A stretch of DNA of 64,000 nucleotides. Source: Brachypterus glaber (lineage: Eukaryota; Arthropoda; Insecta; Coleoptera; Kateretidae). Within the stretch, counting starts at the first letter, position 1. Each line of letters begins with the position of its first letter. The translations under genes were made by a program, and so were the position numbers. Shown here in pieces: positions 10,637 through 22,060 of the stretch. The notes below the pieces were generated by a model that worked only from the letters and a program-made list of their open reading frames with translations, searched no databases and was not told the DNA's origin. The stretch is from positions 33,259,026 through 33,323,025 of the forward strand of contig OY294048.1 in NCBI GenBank assembly GCA_958510825.1. Reading direction: 5' to 3'.

Positions 10637-11640
10637 TCAGTCGTAGAAAAAGTATAGTCTGCAATACGTGTAGAATGGCTATTCCTCACTTGTAGACCGT
10701 GACAAACTGGTTCGGAATAGGGAACGTTCAAGTATTACATAACGCAAAATGTACCAAAATTTATACACTTCATATCACGGTTCTCGCGTTATTCAAGGTT
10801 GTAGAGATTTTATACAGAGCGGTCCAAAAGTCACCCTCCCCCTCTTAAATTTTGAACCAGTTGAGATATCAACTTCAAATTTGGAACTTTTAAAGACAAC
10901 TTAAACTATGTTTTAACATATATTTAATACTTTCAGCTCTTAAAATGTGGGCAGGGGGGCATGGGGGCACATTTTTTTAAGTGGAAAGGGGGGTCGTCAT
11001 TTTAAAGCTTATAAAATTCTCCATTTAACTCCATATTTTTAAATTAAAAAAAAAAAAAATTGGGTTTAAAATGGGGTTGAAAGTGGGTATTAATGTCCAA
11101 ATTCCTCTAAAAAAAAACAAATAATTTTTTAAAAATGCCTAATTTCATCATAAAAAAATGTTAATTATACTTTTAAACTAACTTTAGTTGACATAAATAA
11201 AAATTTATAAAAAAAACTTAAAAAATCGAATGTTTTAGCACAAAAAATTAAAAAATCAAAACCTTTTTAAAAAATTTAAAAATACTAGTTTAAATAGAGA
11301 ATTTTATAAGCTTAAAAATGATGTATCACACGACCCCCTTTTCCATTTAAAAAAATGTCCCCACGTGCCCCCCTGCCCACATTTTAAGAGCTGAAAATAT
11401 CAAATATATGCTAAAAGATAGTTTAAGTTGTCTTATTTAAGAGTTCTAAATTTGAAGTCGATATCTCAACTCGTTCAAAGGTTAAAAAGGGGGGCGGGGG
11501 GACTTTTGGACCGCACTGTATAGCCAAAATATGAAATCTCTATAATCTATAATAACTTGAGAACCGGGGTATAAAGTGTATGAATTTAGCTACAATTTAC
11601 GTTACGTAATACTTGAATGTTCCCACACGCATCATTCTAC
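10637..11640. mobile_element. Inverted-repeat element carrying a family B insert
   Basis: Outer arms GGAACGTTCAAGTATTACAT (about 10720) and its inverted match near 11599-11627 enclose a second paired block (ATACACTTCATATCACGGTT and its complement near 11560). The left margin, 10637-10715, matches one end of family C. The centre is occupied by the family B element. Confidence 0.6.
10815..11518. mobile_element. MITE family B, copy 1
   Basis: CAGAGCGGTCCAAAAGTCAC at 10815 and the inverted GACTTTTGGACCGCACTG ending at 11518 are flanked by TA on both sides (10813-10814, 11519-11520), as in Tc1/mariner-type insertion. Paired arms contain GAGATATCAACTTCAAATTT and runs of C or G. The 704-base element has no coding capacity and could fold along most of its length. 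Confidence 0.85.
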
Positions 11641-11911
11641 ACTGGTTACAGAATTAGTATATTCTATAACTAGTATGGAATAGACAATATTCAGCATGAG
11701 CGGAAAGTTTGTCATACGAGCCGGCAGGCGAGTATGACGGTCCTAAAAAGTATTGTCTGTAAACTAAGAAGAAGGAATAGTGAAGAAATGGAGATATGAT
11801 CTGAAGTCCTATTGAAAAATTTACAGTGATTGAAATCTACTTCTGCGATATGTTCCTGTTTGTATATTTATTTGTTGTCAAAATTAATGCCTCTGTGTAA
11901 CTGCTCTAAAA

Positions 11912-11946
<35 letters not shown>

Positions 11947-12772
11947 AAATACTTTTTCTTCGACTGCAAATATGAAACACTGTATGGTTTTAAACTGCGG
12001 ACAAGGTTAAAAACATTGTTTCTTTGTGACTCGACATTGTAAATGCAATAAAACACATATTTTTAAATAAAGTAATTAATTGTATTTAATAATTTTGCTT
12101 ACATTCTAAAGCAGTCGTAAAAAAAGTCCAAACGAAAATTAGTATATTTTCTACGACTGGTTTAGAAAATTAGTATATTTTCTACGACTGCTTTAGAATG
12201 TAAGTAAATACACACACTTTTCAAACACAGAATGAATCCATTCTAGCTCTAGATACGGTATGAATATTCAGTATAAAGTGTTAGAATGAGCACATGTAGT
12301 GCCATCTCTTGTTTATAAAAGTAAAGAAAACTGTAGCAAAATTAGCAAAAATATATATATTTTACCATGAAATATTGAATAATTTAATGCAATTTAAAGT
12401 TTAGCGTTAAAATTAAATAAAGTTTATTAGTTTTTCTTAATATTTGACCAGTGTTTTATCAATTTAGTTCAAAAATTTAAAACTGCTCCATCTATTGTTA
12501 AATATTTAAACCTGATATCTGTCACAACAATCTGACATAACCTTCAATTTTTGCATTATAATTTGTAAATATGTGCTAAAATTAAATAAAAATCTTTTTT
12601 AAGTACTGATATGATAAAATTATTAAATAACATTAATTGCTTTATTTAAAAAAAGTATAGTCTATAATACTTATGGAATAGTCATTCCGCGCTCACGGGA
12701 CCGTCATACTCGACTGCCGCTCGCGCGGAATATTTTCTATTCCATACTAGTTATAGAATATAGTATTCTGTA
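11641..12772. mobile_element. Two family C elements, head to head
   Basis: The + oriented copy starts at about 11651 (TAGTATATTCTATAACTAG) and resumes at 11945-12120. A - oriented copy occupies 12181-12772. They meet around 12110-12195, where TTCTACGACTGCTTTAGAAT occurs in mirrored and repeated form. Both match the copy at 31612-32244 (shared AACAATAGATGGAGCAG-type and TGGCACTACATGTGCTC blocks, or complements). No protein. Confidence 0.7.
11746..11948 (+). mobile_element. Retroposon 3' end with (AAAT)n tail
   Basis: About 200 bases not found in other family C copies interrupt the + copy and end in about nine AAAT units (11911-11947). A simple-repeat tail of this kind is typical of RTE- or CR1-type LINE and SINE insertions. 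The body is too short to classify. Confidence 0.5.
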
Positions 12773-12892
12773 CCTTTGTATATTTTGGTAACGCCTTTTT
12801 TTGTAAAGCATTGGTGCACATATTGAAAACTTCAATTCTGTAGAAAATAAATTTGTTTATATCGATTCAATACCCTGGTGCCTTTGTACGTT

Positions 12893-13250
12893 ATTATACT
12901 CTTCACAGCACGTACGCGCTAGAAGAGTATAATACGGCAGTTTTGAGTTTTTCAAAATCCCAAAAAAACGTCCTAGAAACATAGTGTTTGGATACCAATA
13001 TGTTTAATAAAAAAATAAGTTACTTTGAATATGCTGTCCGTCTTATTTCACGCTTTTTGTGTACACGATAACTCCAGAATGAGTTGTTCGACCAACTCGA
13101 TTTTTTTAGGTTCTATTGTTTTTAAAATGATCCCCCCAAAACATAAAGTTATGTAGGAAAAATTTCTTTTATTACAAGGATTAATTTTCTCAGTTTTGAA
13201 AAACATCCATTTAAAAACAAAAAGGTTACAGAGGCGCACTTAACGAGAAA
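12893..13250 (-). mobile_element. Family D fragment
   Basis: Starts with the family's end palindrome (TTATTATACTCTTCACAGCA to AGAAGAGTATAATA, 12892-12936) and continues in minus orientation through TTTTTGTGTACACGATAACT and TTGTTTTTAAAATGATCCCC. The 63-codon open frame at 13048-13239 is a by-product of the repeat. Confidence 0.6.
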
Positions 13251-14045
13251 TAGAAAATTTACTTTACTTACTAAAATGGCGTTTTTTTAATTTTTCAGAA
13301 AAATATTTATAAAATGATAAAAATATTAAAAATAGAATATATTTTATGTTTAGTTACTAGTATTTAGTCTTATGAATATAATCCCGTTGGAATTTTTATT
13401 TTATGTGGTACAGGAAGCCCAAAAACTGTGGAGCCGTTTAAAAAGTGTCTACTGGAAGACGCCATCTGAAGTGGTCAAGATGTACTAAAAATATTCTATA
13501 TTCTTAATGTTTTATAAATACGTCCAAATAAAAATCAGTTCAATAAATTTTCTTTCTTTTCACAAAAAAAAAATAAAAATTTATTTTTTTCTAATTATGC
13601 AACGATAAGTCCCCTTAATTGAAGAATCCTGTAAAAGTTTGTTTTATTTACTTGAATTAGGGCGTAAGTTACGAAGAACAATAAAAAAATATTAAGAAAA
13701 TGCAATTCTATAATAGCTAAAGATATGTTATTGGCGTTTTTTTAACTTTTTTATCCAGGGCACGAAAGTTTTTCATAGCTAGTAACCACCTAGCTAGCAA
13801 TCACCTGGCAACCGACCACCTAGCATGTTTGATTTTTGCTTTCAATTCTCTTATCAAGATAGAAAAGTAATATTTCGTAAAGGGGAGAATGAAATAGTTA
13901 TTTAAGTATTAAGGGCAGTAAGTGCATTTTTCTGGTTGAGGATTATTTTGGAGATTCAGATGAAGTCGAAATCTCCAATACTATCCCAAACCGGTAAAGC
14001 ACTTTAATGGCTTATTACGGTTTTTGCACGATCCATCAAAATAAA
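13251..14045. other. No gene recognised
   Basis: AT-rich. At 13776-13825 a short motif (ACCACCTAGC or ATCACCTGGC) repeats three times with 15-base spacing. Nothing else stands out. Confidence 0.35.
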
Positions 14046-14079
14046 CATCAATAAGATTTATAAAAGTGAAATTTAAACG

Positions 14080-14402
14080 TAAAATTTATTTATCCAATAC
14101 ATACAGATAATAAGACAATTACCAGCTTTATTTTAAATAAATAAACTCAATAATAACCCCCGCGTGGCTTTTACTTTATTGAGTGGATAATTATTTATTT
14201 TACCCACTCAACTGTCACTTGTCAAATTATTTTCTTGTAAATGTCACTAAAATTTTTAATAAAAATATGAATTCCTAAGCTATTTATTGGATAAAACCTT
14301 GTATGGAACTCATGGGTAAACCGATATTGCCCTCTTGGCTGACGCCTCGCAGGTTAATTTTCTCATGGGCAATATCTTACTTTACCCACTAGTACCATAA
14401 TT
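14080..14402 (-). mobile_element. Repeat family A, copy 1
   Basis: Reads on the minus strand from CTAGTACCATAATTAACTAT (right) to TATCCAATACATACAGATAA (left), and shares with copies at 30372, 32780 and 46014 the CCACGCGGGGGTTATTATTG block and an internal hairpin around the TGACGCCTCGCAGG region. About 330 bases, non-coding. Confidence 0.8.
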
Positions 14403-14486
14403 AACTATTTATTGTAAAAATAAGTACCCTTGATAAAATTTAACCATAAATTTTATCAAGGGTACTTATTTTTACAATAAATAGTT
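14403..14486. repeat. Perfect 84-base palindrome
   Basis: Two 40-base arms (AACTATTTATTGTAAAAATA onward) pair without mismatch around a 4-base ACCA loop. It abuts the 5' end of the family A copy, and both its outer edges read AATAGTTA, like family A starts, suggesting a head-to-head remnant. Confidence 0.9.
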
Positions 14487-14723
14487 ATTTATGTAACAAC
14501 GGGTTGCTACGCATAATAAACAATGCTAAATTACTAATTTGGTTTGACGTTTGTCCTGTGTGCCAATTAATATCTTTGTAAAATAAACATATTTTGTAAA
14601 AAATGTATCAAGATGACAATTTTGAGCGCTTTAAGGTGCGTGGAATATAAGTTGTTTTGCAATGGAGCTCTCTACAACTAGAATTATGAAACAAAAGACG
14701 TCTACCCTATCTCTATCTCATTT
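14487..14723. other. Spacer between hairpins
   Basis: No gene or repeat recognised. Confidence 0.3.
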
Positions 14724-14815
14724 GTGCTACACTTTCCAGCCAACCAAATAAATACTGTATTTGTTTTTCATACAACAAATACAGTATTTATTTGGTTGGC
14801 CGGAAAGTGTAGCAC
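14724..14815. repeat. 92-base hairpin
   Basis: GTGCTACACTTTCCAGCCAA at 14724 pairs through AAATACTGTATTTGTT with its complement ending at 14815, with one mismatch seen and an 8-base loop. It may be a tiny MITE or a small-RNA precursor; the sequence alone cannot decide. Confidence 0.75.
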
Positions 14816-14927
14816 TAAGCGGCACGAACGAACATAGCTAATGTGGATCTGTAGAATAAGATAATTCTACTAAAATTTAGATGGCGCCAGTAATTTCTTC
14901 AATAAAAATAATACTCTTCGCCCGGCC

Positions 14928-14982
14928 AAGTAAATATTGTATTTGTTCAACAAAGAACAAATACAGAAATTGTTTGGTTGGG
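14928..14982. repeat. Second, related imperfect hairpin
   Basis: GCCAAGTAAATATTGTATTTG and GAACAAATACAGAAATTGTTT pair with several mismatches around an AACAAA loop. The arms match the central part of the hairpin at 14724, so this is a diverged copy. Confidence 0.6.
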
Positions 14983-15679
14983 TGGAAGTGGGAGTGTATG
15001 TATGTCTTCTATCCTTTTTGGGTAGAACTTTTGTCCCTGTCTAATCTAACGGGAGAAATCGCCATTATAGAAGAGACCTACATAGTCCAATAGTGTTTAA
15101 CAGTTATTGTTCCAATAGTAAAATTATATTTAACTTTATAAAAACTAATTTAAAGCTTTCAAAATTAAAAAATAGATTTTTATTTACTTACCGCCTCCCG
15201 ATCAGCAATTAGTAAACATAACCTACTGCTGTCATAATTAGGCTAGTAAACACGTTATACCCGATCGTACAAAATAGTATATTATGCGAAAAAGTCTTTA
15301 GTGTTCGAGACCGAAGTTTTTTTGCTGAGACGGAGTCGAGGCAAAAAACCAGTCGAGAACACTTAAGACAGTTCGCAAACTTGGTACATTTAATATTTTT
15401 TCTACTACCTAAATCTAGTAACTCCAAATATTAGTTAAAAATATAGTTTAAAAATTATTTTGACATAGCTGTCAGTTTGACATATAAGTTGAAAAAAGTT
15501 AGTGTTGGCTTAAAATTTTTTCAATATTGACCGTCGTCAATAAACAATGCTTAACAACGGTCAATAATAAATGAGTTCAGTGATTTTATTGGTTGCCAAG
15601 GTAAACAAGCCTTGACAACGGTTATAGCTAAATAACTTTAACTTGCGTTTAATAAGTATTTGGAAAAACGGAATATACT
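14983..15679. other. No gene established
   Basis: On the minus strand a good splice-donor match, GGCG then GTAAGTAAATA, lies at about 15185-15196 (seen on the + strand as TTACTTACCGCC), but I find no coding exon ending there. Open frames at 14881-15093 and 15209-15427 show no known domain. Confidence 0.3.
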
Positions 15680-15745
15680 ATCCACTATAAAGAGTATATA
15701 ATAGAATTCGAAGCATTACATATCTTCAAGGCTTGTTTTATTCTT
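15680..15745 (+). repeat. Family D end module (W), second copy
   Basis: AAGAGTATATAATAGAATTC followed by ATATCTTCAAGGCTTGTTTT matches 745-830 and, inverted, 6690-6755. Confidence 0.45.
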
Positions 15746-16598
15746 TGTTTAACAAATTCAACCTTTTATATGCTAAAACTTGATTCAAATCAAAAAATTT
15801 CCTTATGCTACACAGAGTTATTGCTGAACATATATTTTATCCAAACTTTAGGTTTTGTATTAGCATTTTCTTTATTCCTCTAGTTTCTTGCACAATTCTG
15901 TTTTATTTCCGAATAAAATTTTTCCTTCGTCTTTTTTTACAAAATGAACCTAGCTTAACAAGCTGAAAATATGCATGGCATAGCATAATGTATAAATTAT
16001 ATAAATTCCATAGTGTATAAATTATACAGTAACAGTACGTTTATTTAAATAAAATATGCACAACTGCATAAGCCTATATATATTTTAAGTAACACACGAT
16101 ATGTAGTAATAATTTAAAAAAATAATCTTGTGTGTTGATTGCATAATGAATTCAATTTAAATATAATTTAGAGTTTAGACTTTTAGGCTGTAGTGTTAAA
16201 TAAATACATTTAATTAATATTGTACAGTATTTTTATTATGTTGATATTCAGATAAACAAAAAAAACGTTACTTTCTTTTAAGATAAGATGGAGGCATTTA
16301 GCACCTTAGAATCGTTTACGATAAGACAAAAATTGCTAACGGTTAAAAAAAAATAATTGATATGATATGATATCGGCAATATCGGAAAAAATTCGCTATA
16401 TCGGTAATCGGCCGATATGGAAGTCCATATCGGAAAATGGTAATTAATAAGTAGTACACTCTAAATTTGTCCGTCGATCTTAGTATTAACTGTAATAATT
16501 AAAGCAAATTCACCATGTCATAACATGAATTTACAATATTTATTAAAATTAACCTCAATATTACTCGGTTTAGTAAAATCTCAGCTCTTTTTCTGTCG
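15746..16598. other. No gene; ATCGG-rich patch
   Basis: AT-rich. At 16361-16442 the words ATATCGG and CCGATAT occur seven or more times in both orientations, as in subterminal repeats of some DNA transposons, but I cannot define ends. Confidence 0.35.
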
Positions 16599-17005
16599 GT
16601 ACAATAATTTTGCATTAAAATTCATGCATGTAGTCCAAAAACCCGACACTTTTATAATATTTGTTGAAAATTGCCATATTTATAGCTTACATTCTACAAA
16701 AGCTAGCAGTAAAATTACCAAAATAAAAATTCACATTTTTACAGATAACAGTGAATTTACAGTACTGATTTAAATGTATCACTTTCTTTGCTGGTAACAT
16801 ATGACCTGCTTTATTTGCTGTGAAATTAACATATTTTCATTTACAGTGCGGTACAATAATTTTGAATTAAAATTCATGCATGTGAGCCCGTAATACTGCT
16901 TGAAATACTCATTAAATTCGCATTCATTCACATTTTTACAGATAACAGTGAATTTACAGTATTGATTTAAATTTACCACTTTCTTTGCTGGTAACATATG
17001 ACCTA
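16599..17005 (+). repeat. Direct repeat, two diverged copies
   Basis: GGTACAATAATTTTGCATTAA at 16599 recurs at 16852, and the distal part (ACAGATAACAGTGAATTTAC to GCTGGTAACATATGACCT) ends copy 1 at 16807 and copy 2 at 17005. The second copy is about 55 bases shorter inside. Confidence 0.75.
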
Positions 17006-17284
17006 CCGTAAATGCCCGTGACTTTAAACAGTTTACATACTTTTGAGTTCGGTCCTGTAAAACGGAACGTAACTAAAATATTGGCGCCAAAACTCGGTAA
17101 TGTATTGTTTAGTACCTGTGTTACGTCGTGTAGCCGATAAAACTAGGTAAGTTCATTTTAAGTATACTTTTGACTTAAGATTGTTGGATCAAAGAAATAT
17201 TTTGGATTTGTAATTAATTTAGATGTAAGATCGCAATAAAAAAATATCAAAAGAATCTAAGAACCCCCAAAGTACGATCCTTGC
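17006..17284. other. Candidate short exon, unproven
   Basis: ATG at 17100 opens 15 codons that run into a strong donor, AACTAG then GTAAGTTC (17148). No matching acceptor or downstream exon is convincing, so this is only a note. Confidence 0.15.
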
Positions 17285-18120
17285 GCGATTTCCGAGTTAA
17301 GAAATTTTATTTTGGGAAGTACGCGGAAATTTATTTTACTGTTGATGGTTTTGTGTTTGGAAAAATAATCCCAAATAGAATTAACTACAGTTAAGAATTG
17401 ACCCCCTTGGAAAACTAAAAATTTCTCAGGGGCACCGCGAGCATATGTTATTTAGCCGTTCAAGGAATTGCGTCAGTTCTCCAAACATTCTATCGGCAAC
17501 AGTTATTTTAAAATTGTACTGTTACGAGAATAGAAAATATAAAACAAATTTTATGTGCGTTTCATGTGTTCTTTGCAGAAGAACTTTAAACTTTATCTTG
17601 GGAAGTACGCGGAAAATCATTTTACTGTTGATGATTTTTTGTTTGGAAATGTAATTCCAAATATAATCAACTGCAACTGAGCATTGACCCCCTTGGCAAA
17701 CTAAAATTTTGTTCAGGGGCACCGCGCTCGGATGTTATTTAGTCATTCTAGGAATTGAGTCAGTTCTGTAAACATTCTACTTTACTGTAAAAAGAATAGA
17801 AAATATAAAACAAATTTTATATAAAAGCCTTTTATAAAATAATGGATTTATATTTGTCTTCCATATTTTAAACAATCATCGTATTAATTAAAAATATTTT
17901 TAATTTGAAAAACAATTTGAACAGAACGCATTTTTGTTATATATTTTTGATTTATTTTAAAATTGTACTGTTACAAGAATAGAAAATATAAAACAAATTT
18001 TATGTGCGTTTCACGAGTTCTTTGTCTCCCATATTTTAAACAATCATAGTAGCTTGTATTAATTAAAAATATTTTTAATTTGAAAAACAATTTGAACAGC
18101 GCGTATTTTTGTTATATATT
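17285..18120 (+). repeat. Local tandem-repeat cluster
   Basis: A unit of roughly 290-300 bases (TTGGGAAGTACGCGGAAA, then GGGGCACCGCG) occurs at 17310 and 17600. A second unit (ATAGAAAATATAAAACAAAT, CATATTTTAAACAATCAT) recurs at about 17525, 17790 and 17975. Short frames within are repeat by-products. Confidence 0.75.
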
Positions 18121-18990
18121 TTTTATTTACGTTAAAAGCTGTAGTTCCTATATGTATACATATTGGAGGTATACATTGTAAAAAAAAAGACAAACTTGCC
18201 AGTCATTTTAACAAAAAGAATGAATTTTATAACAATCTTAATATCATCATATAAAGTTACCCCCATTTTTTGTGTACGTCTATCAATTTATGTATCGCCC
18301 TGTATATTAACTGTGTTTTGCAATAACATTTTAACCCACATTGTACAATGAGAGTAGACTAGGTTTTTGTAAATTTTACTCAGTATCTTTTAAAAGATTT
18401 GGACTTCAAACTATGAAAGACCTTTCTTTTATTTTTATCCCTTCCAAGAAAAATGACGAGGGCGGGAATTCTGGATCACCCTATATATATTTAAATATAA
18501 AATAAAAAAGCATGTTCAAATAAAAAATAAAAAGATAAAAGGTTCGTATATTTTCCGGGAAAACAGAAACATGATATTTATATAACATGATGTGTACATA
18601 ATATGAAACATGTAACGAGATATTATAAAACAATGTTTTAAAACAAGTTCACTACACAATGCTTCTCTGCTAAAAATGACAAGTAAAATCCCATGAAAAA
18701 CTATATTGACATAACAAATTATTTTTTTATATAATTTTAGTCAAATTTCACATAGAAAATTCAGATAAATTTAAAATTCGAGTGAAAGTTGTATGTTTAT
18801 GAAAATCCAAATTAAGTTGATGAGATATTTCTATAGGTTATAGTTTCCTAAAGGGTATTTCGGGTATTTATTGAAATATTTAGTGAGAACCCGTTCTCAC
18901 TATACGTATATTAGTAAATATGCGTTTTCATATCATCAGTGTAAAAAATTACACAGGCACACAAAAAACTGTGCGGAGCCAAAAAAAGCT
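18121..18990. other. No gene; possible MITE ends
   Basis: Contains CGCCCTGTATATT (18296) and GGATCACCCTATATATAT (18474), which look like ends of TA-type MITEs such as family P, but partners are not clear. A small hairpin GTGAGAACCCGTTCTCAC is at 18880-18897. Confidence 0.3.
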
Positions 18991-19661
18991 ATATCGTCAT
19001 CTAAAGGCTCTAACGGTCTAACTCCAAAACGTCATATTTTTCAGGAGACGTAAAAAACGATTTAAAACTTAATTATAGCAATTTAGAACTTTAAAACTAG
19101 CTTGTTCACAGGTAAAAATGTTTGAAATGTGTTAATGTATTTAAAACTTTTCATTGTTATCTATTTTATATAAATTATTTGAAAATTAAATTTTAACCAC
19201 AGAATCTAAATTCACTAATGATCTAACTCCAAGGGAAGATAAAAGAGGATACCTATCGTATTACATCGCGTAATATTATTACAAAAAAATTATATTTTTA
19301 TATTTAATATATAATATTACTACTAGGTAGGCATAATATATATACATTATTAATGGCAATAATTATAATTATCATCAAACAGTAAATTAACAAATATTTA
19401 AAACGGGATCCCCTGTTGTCGAGAAATAGTTTGACATTAGTGACAGTTCTCATTTAATTGTTTTCTCACAATCATATGAAGGAGTTAGACACTTAGCGAC
19501 TTAAAATATTTACATTTTTACATTTTTTGAGGCTGATATTGGTTTTATGCAACTTTTTTTTTTTGAAGTATGTTGGTAATCAGATAATGAAGCAAATTTG
19601 ATAAAAATCTCATTTTTGAAAAATTTGGAGTTAGACAACTAGAGCTTTTAGTGGACGATAT
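18991..19661. mobile_element. Inverted-repeat element U
   Basis: ATATCGTCATCTAAAGGCTC at 18991 and the complement ending AGTGGACGATAT at 19661 share about 36 paired bases including GTCTAACTCC. The interior (about 600 bases) is AT-rich and non-coding. Confidence 0.6.
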
Positions 19662-20041
19662 ACATTGTGGTATTAATCTAGCATAGGTATCTAGCAAAGA
19701 ACTTTTACCTAAAGAAGTTATTTCAGACCAATGTTTATGAATGTGTCATCTTTTTGTTTGTTTATTTACTAACAGAAACGCGATCAGCTTTGTGGTGTAA
19801 AATGTAGATGTCGCTAGTCGACTTTCAGGTTACCTAGTAGCGATGTTGCGTAGTTTCTACCTTATCATGAATTCAAATCATTATACTTAAATTAAAAATG
19901 TAAAAAAGTTTATTGTGTATACTATAATTATGTTTAATAATATAGTATATTTAAATCTACTAAAATTAAACTACTAGTTCATATAAAGTTCATACAGAAC
20001 TAATGTTTCTTAAAATTTACAATAATATATCCAAAGTATAT
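19662..20041. other. No gene recognised
   Basis: AT-rich with a slightly GC-richer patch at 19780-19860. No structure supported. Confidence 0.3.
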
Positions 20042-20236
20042 GTTTCCAATCGGCAACACTGTACCCCTGTCAGTCATTTTACGACATTAGACTGTGAGTT
20101 TACACATTCTTTCTCTCTCTTTACGCGTACTAAGTGTAAACAATAGTCACTCCCCACCAGCCCCTCACCGTAGTTGGTTCACGCTTCAAACAAAGCATGC
20201 GGTAGATTTCATCATGTTCCTTCTTGAGGTAAAAGT
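20042..20236 (+). promoter_or_regulatory. Possible promoter and first exon
   Basis: A GC-richer block in AT-rich surroundings contains TGTCAGTCATT (20069), which matches the arthropod initiator TCAGT, a pyrimidine run (TTCTTTCTCTCTCTTTACG) and ends with CTTGAG then GTAAAAG, a moderate splice donor, at about 20229. A short frame from ATG at 20214 would enter the donor. No downstream exon is found. Weak. Confidence 0.15.
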
Positions 20237-20380
20237 TCTTTGGTATCTTGTCAAATTCTGCATTGAATTTTCTGCTTACCCACAAGTGCAGGTAATGTCA
20301 CGTGTTCAGTTCAATATAGTTCATGTAGTGCAAGTGGTATAGTGTAGGTCAAACGAACGCTGATATTTTCAACTTCAGTA

Positions 20381-20805
20381 CACGGAAAAAAAAAATTATA
20401 GCTAGGAGCGCTATAACACACATACCAAGCAAATTATAATCGCTTATTATATAAATACAAGGCTTTCTCCTACAATTATGGCAGTCAGTGTAAAAATTTA
20501 TATGAAATACTTTAATTGTTTAGTGAATAATAAAATATAACAAATAGTATGGCATTTATAGCTTAAATAGATTTAATTATTGTCCGTGCTAATAATTTTT
20601 ATAATATAATAAAATTTCTGTAAATTTATAATAGTGCCTGTAATAAATATAATCGTGTCTGTAACATATATAATCGTTTCCAATTTATTTTTAACATTAT
20701 TAGTTATTGTGTCCCTTATAATCTATAGCTTAAATCACTATAATTTGCCACTGTTACCAAATATCTTATAATGTATAGCGCAGAGCCCACTAATTTCTTT
20801 CCGTG
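20381..20805. mobile_element. MITE H
   Basis: CACGGAAAAAAAAAATTATA at 20381 and its complement ending TTTCTTTCCGTG at 20805, with TA on both sides. Subterminal GCGCTATAA and TTATAATGTATAGCGC also pair. 425 bases. Confidence 0.75.
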
Positions 20806-20877
20806 TAATGTAACTTAAAACTACACAAAATATACTAAACAATTAAATTTGACATGCTTAGATCTAATGCGTATATA

Positions 20878-21084
20878 CCGTGCGATTATAAAGTGCCGAA
20901 CACTTTTTAATGCAAAACTGGCATTAGCGATAAGTAAAATGCAAGAAAGCTGTGTGCGTTTTACTGGCCACCGAGCTGTTGTACGTAGCAATCACAGGGG
21001 CTTGTCGCGCACAACTCAAACAGAGGCGTGACCAAACGAGGAGTATTTTCTTTTCAAACTGTTCGGCATTTTATAATCGCACTG
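20878..21084. mobile_element. MITE I
   Basis: CCGTGCGATTATAAAGTGCC at 20878 pairs with GGCATTTTATAATCGCACTG ending at 21084, and TA flanks both ends. 207 bases, so the 60-codon open frame inside (20849-21031) is not treated as a gene. Confidence 0.8.
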
Positions 21085-21299
21085 TACTGTAATGTAACAC
21101 TAAACTTACACCGGCTTATCTTGCACTAGACCACGTGCAACTAAGTGTACACTTTTCTGCACTATGTGTACACTTTTTCACTAGTTCAGTAGCCCGTAGC
21201 CGAACGAACGCAAAATAAATCCTGCACTTTATCGAACTTTGACCAACGAACGCAAAACCTTATACAGTGCAAAGGTGCAGCCCTCAACGATCAGATCTA
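21085..21299. other. Spacer between MITEs
   Basis: No gene. Several short GTGCA- and TGTACACTTTT-type repeats occur near 21118-21180. Confidence 0.3.
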
Positions 21300-21852
21300 A
21301 AGGCGCCTCTTCACGGAGAAAGTTGTACGCAAGTTTCGTGCTATGCAAGTTTGTTGCTAGGCAAGTTTGATGATAGTATCAAGCAATCAAAATATTTAGA
21401 ACTTGTTCTATTTTCGGCGATTTTCACGCAAGTTTTATAATAATTTTCGTGATAGCAACCTGGAAAGAAACTACCAAAGCGGGAGAAAGTTGGCTATTTT
21501 AGATAATTATTATTATTTATATTATAATCTTTGTCGTTTTTTGACTTATTTTTCGTTTTTGATTGATTTATCATTTTTGATTGTTTTTTTTATTGTGTTT
21601 CTATGATTTGGATTGGATTTAAGTAATTGGATTTTGTGTTTAATTTGCTTTTTAATATGTCAAGCGTTAAAATCTTCTGGCAGCATTGTTTGAATATTCA
21701 ATATATCGCGACAAACTTGCACCGTGTAAATGCGTTTACACGTTAAAGATCAAGCAAGTTAAATCAATGAGAAATTATCCTCTTGCTACATCTTGCAGCA
21801 AACATGCATAGCACCAAACTTGCGTCCAACTTGTTCCGTGAAAATGCGCCTT
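21300..21852. mobile_element. Inverted-repeat element with AAGGCGC ends
   Basis: AAGGCGCCTCTTCACGGAGA at 21300 pairs with the complement of the stretch ending ACGGAACAAG... in reverse at 21852 over about 60 bases, including ACGCAAGTTT and GTGCTATGCA. No transposase. The superfamily is not assigned because the target duplication is unclear. Confidence 0.7.
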
Positions 21853-22060
21853 AATGAATGTTTAATGATACACTATTAAAAATTTTCTCGTGAACGGCTA
21901 AACGGATTTCGACGATTCCTACGTTGAAATTTTTGTTTAAAAACGTACCTACAGTCAAAAAAATTTTCTACCGAATGTAAAAAACATTAAATTTGTGTAA
22001 AAAAATAACGAACATTTATTTTTTGATCATGTTGTAACATTAAACTTTCATTGTTAATAA

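Noticed and set aside
12138..12195. Short TAGTATATTTTCTACGACTG repeats as a tRNA or small-RNA gene
   Set aside because: No cloverleaf or promoter boxes; they are doubled ends of family C elements.
15209..15427. 72-codon minus-strand frame ending before a strong donor
   Set aside because: The frame stops before the donor at 15185-15196, so the two do not form an exon.
17081..17098. TTGGCGCCAAAACTCGG as a retroviral-type primer-binding site
   Set aside because: No pair of long terminal repeats, no polypurine tract and no gag-pol remnant nearby.
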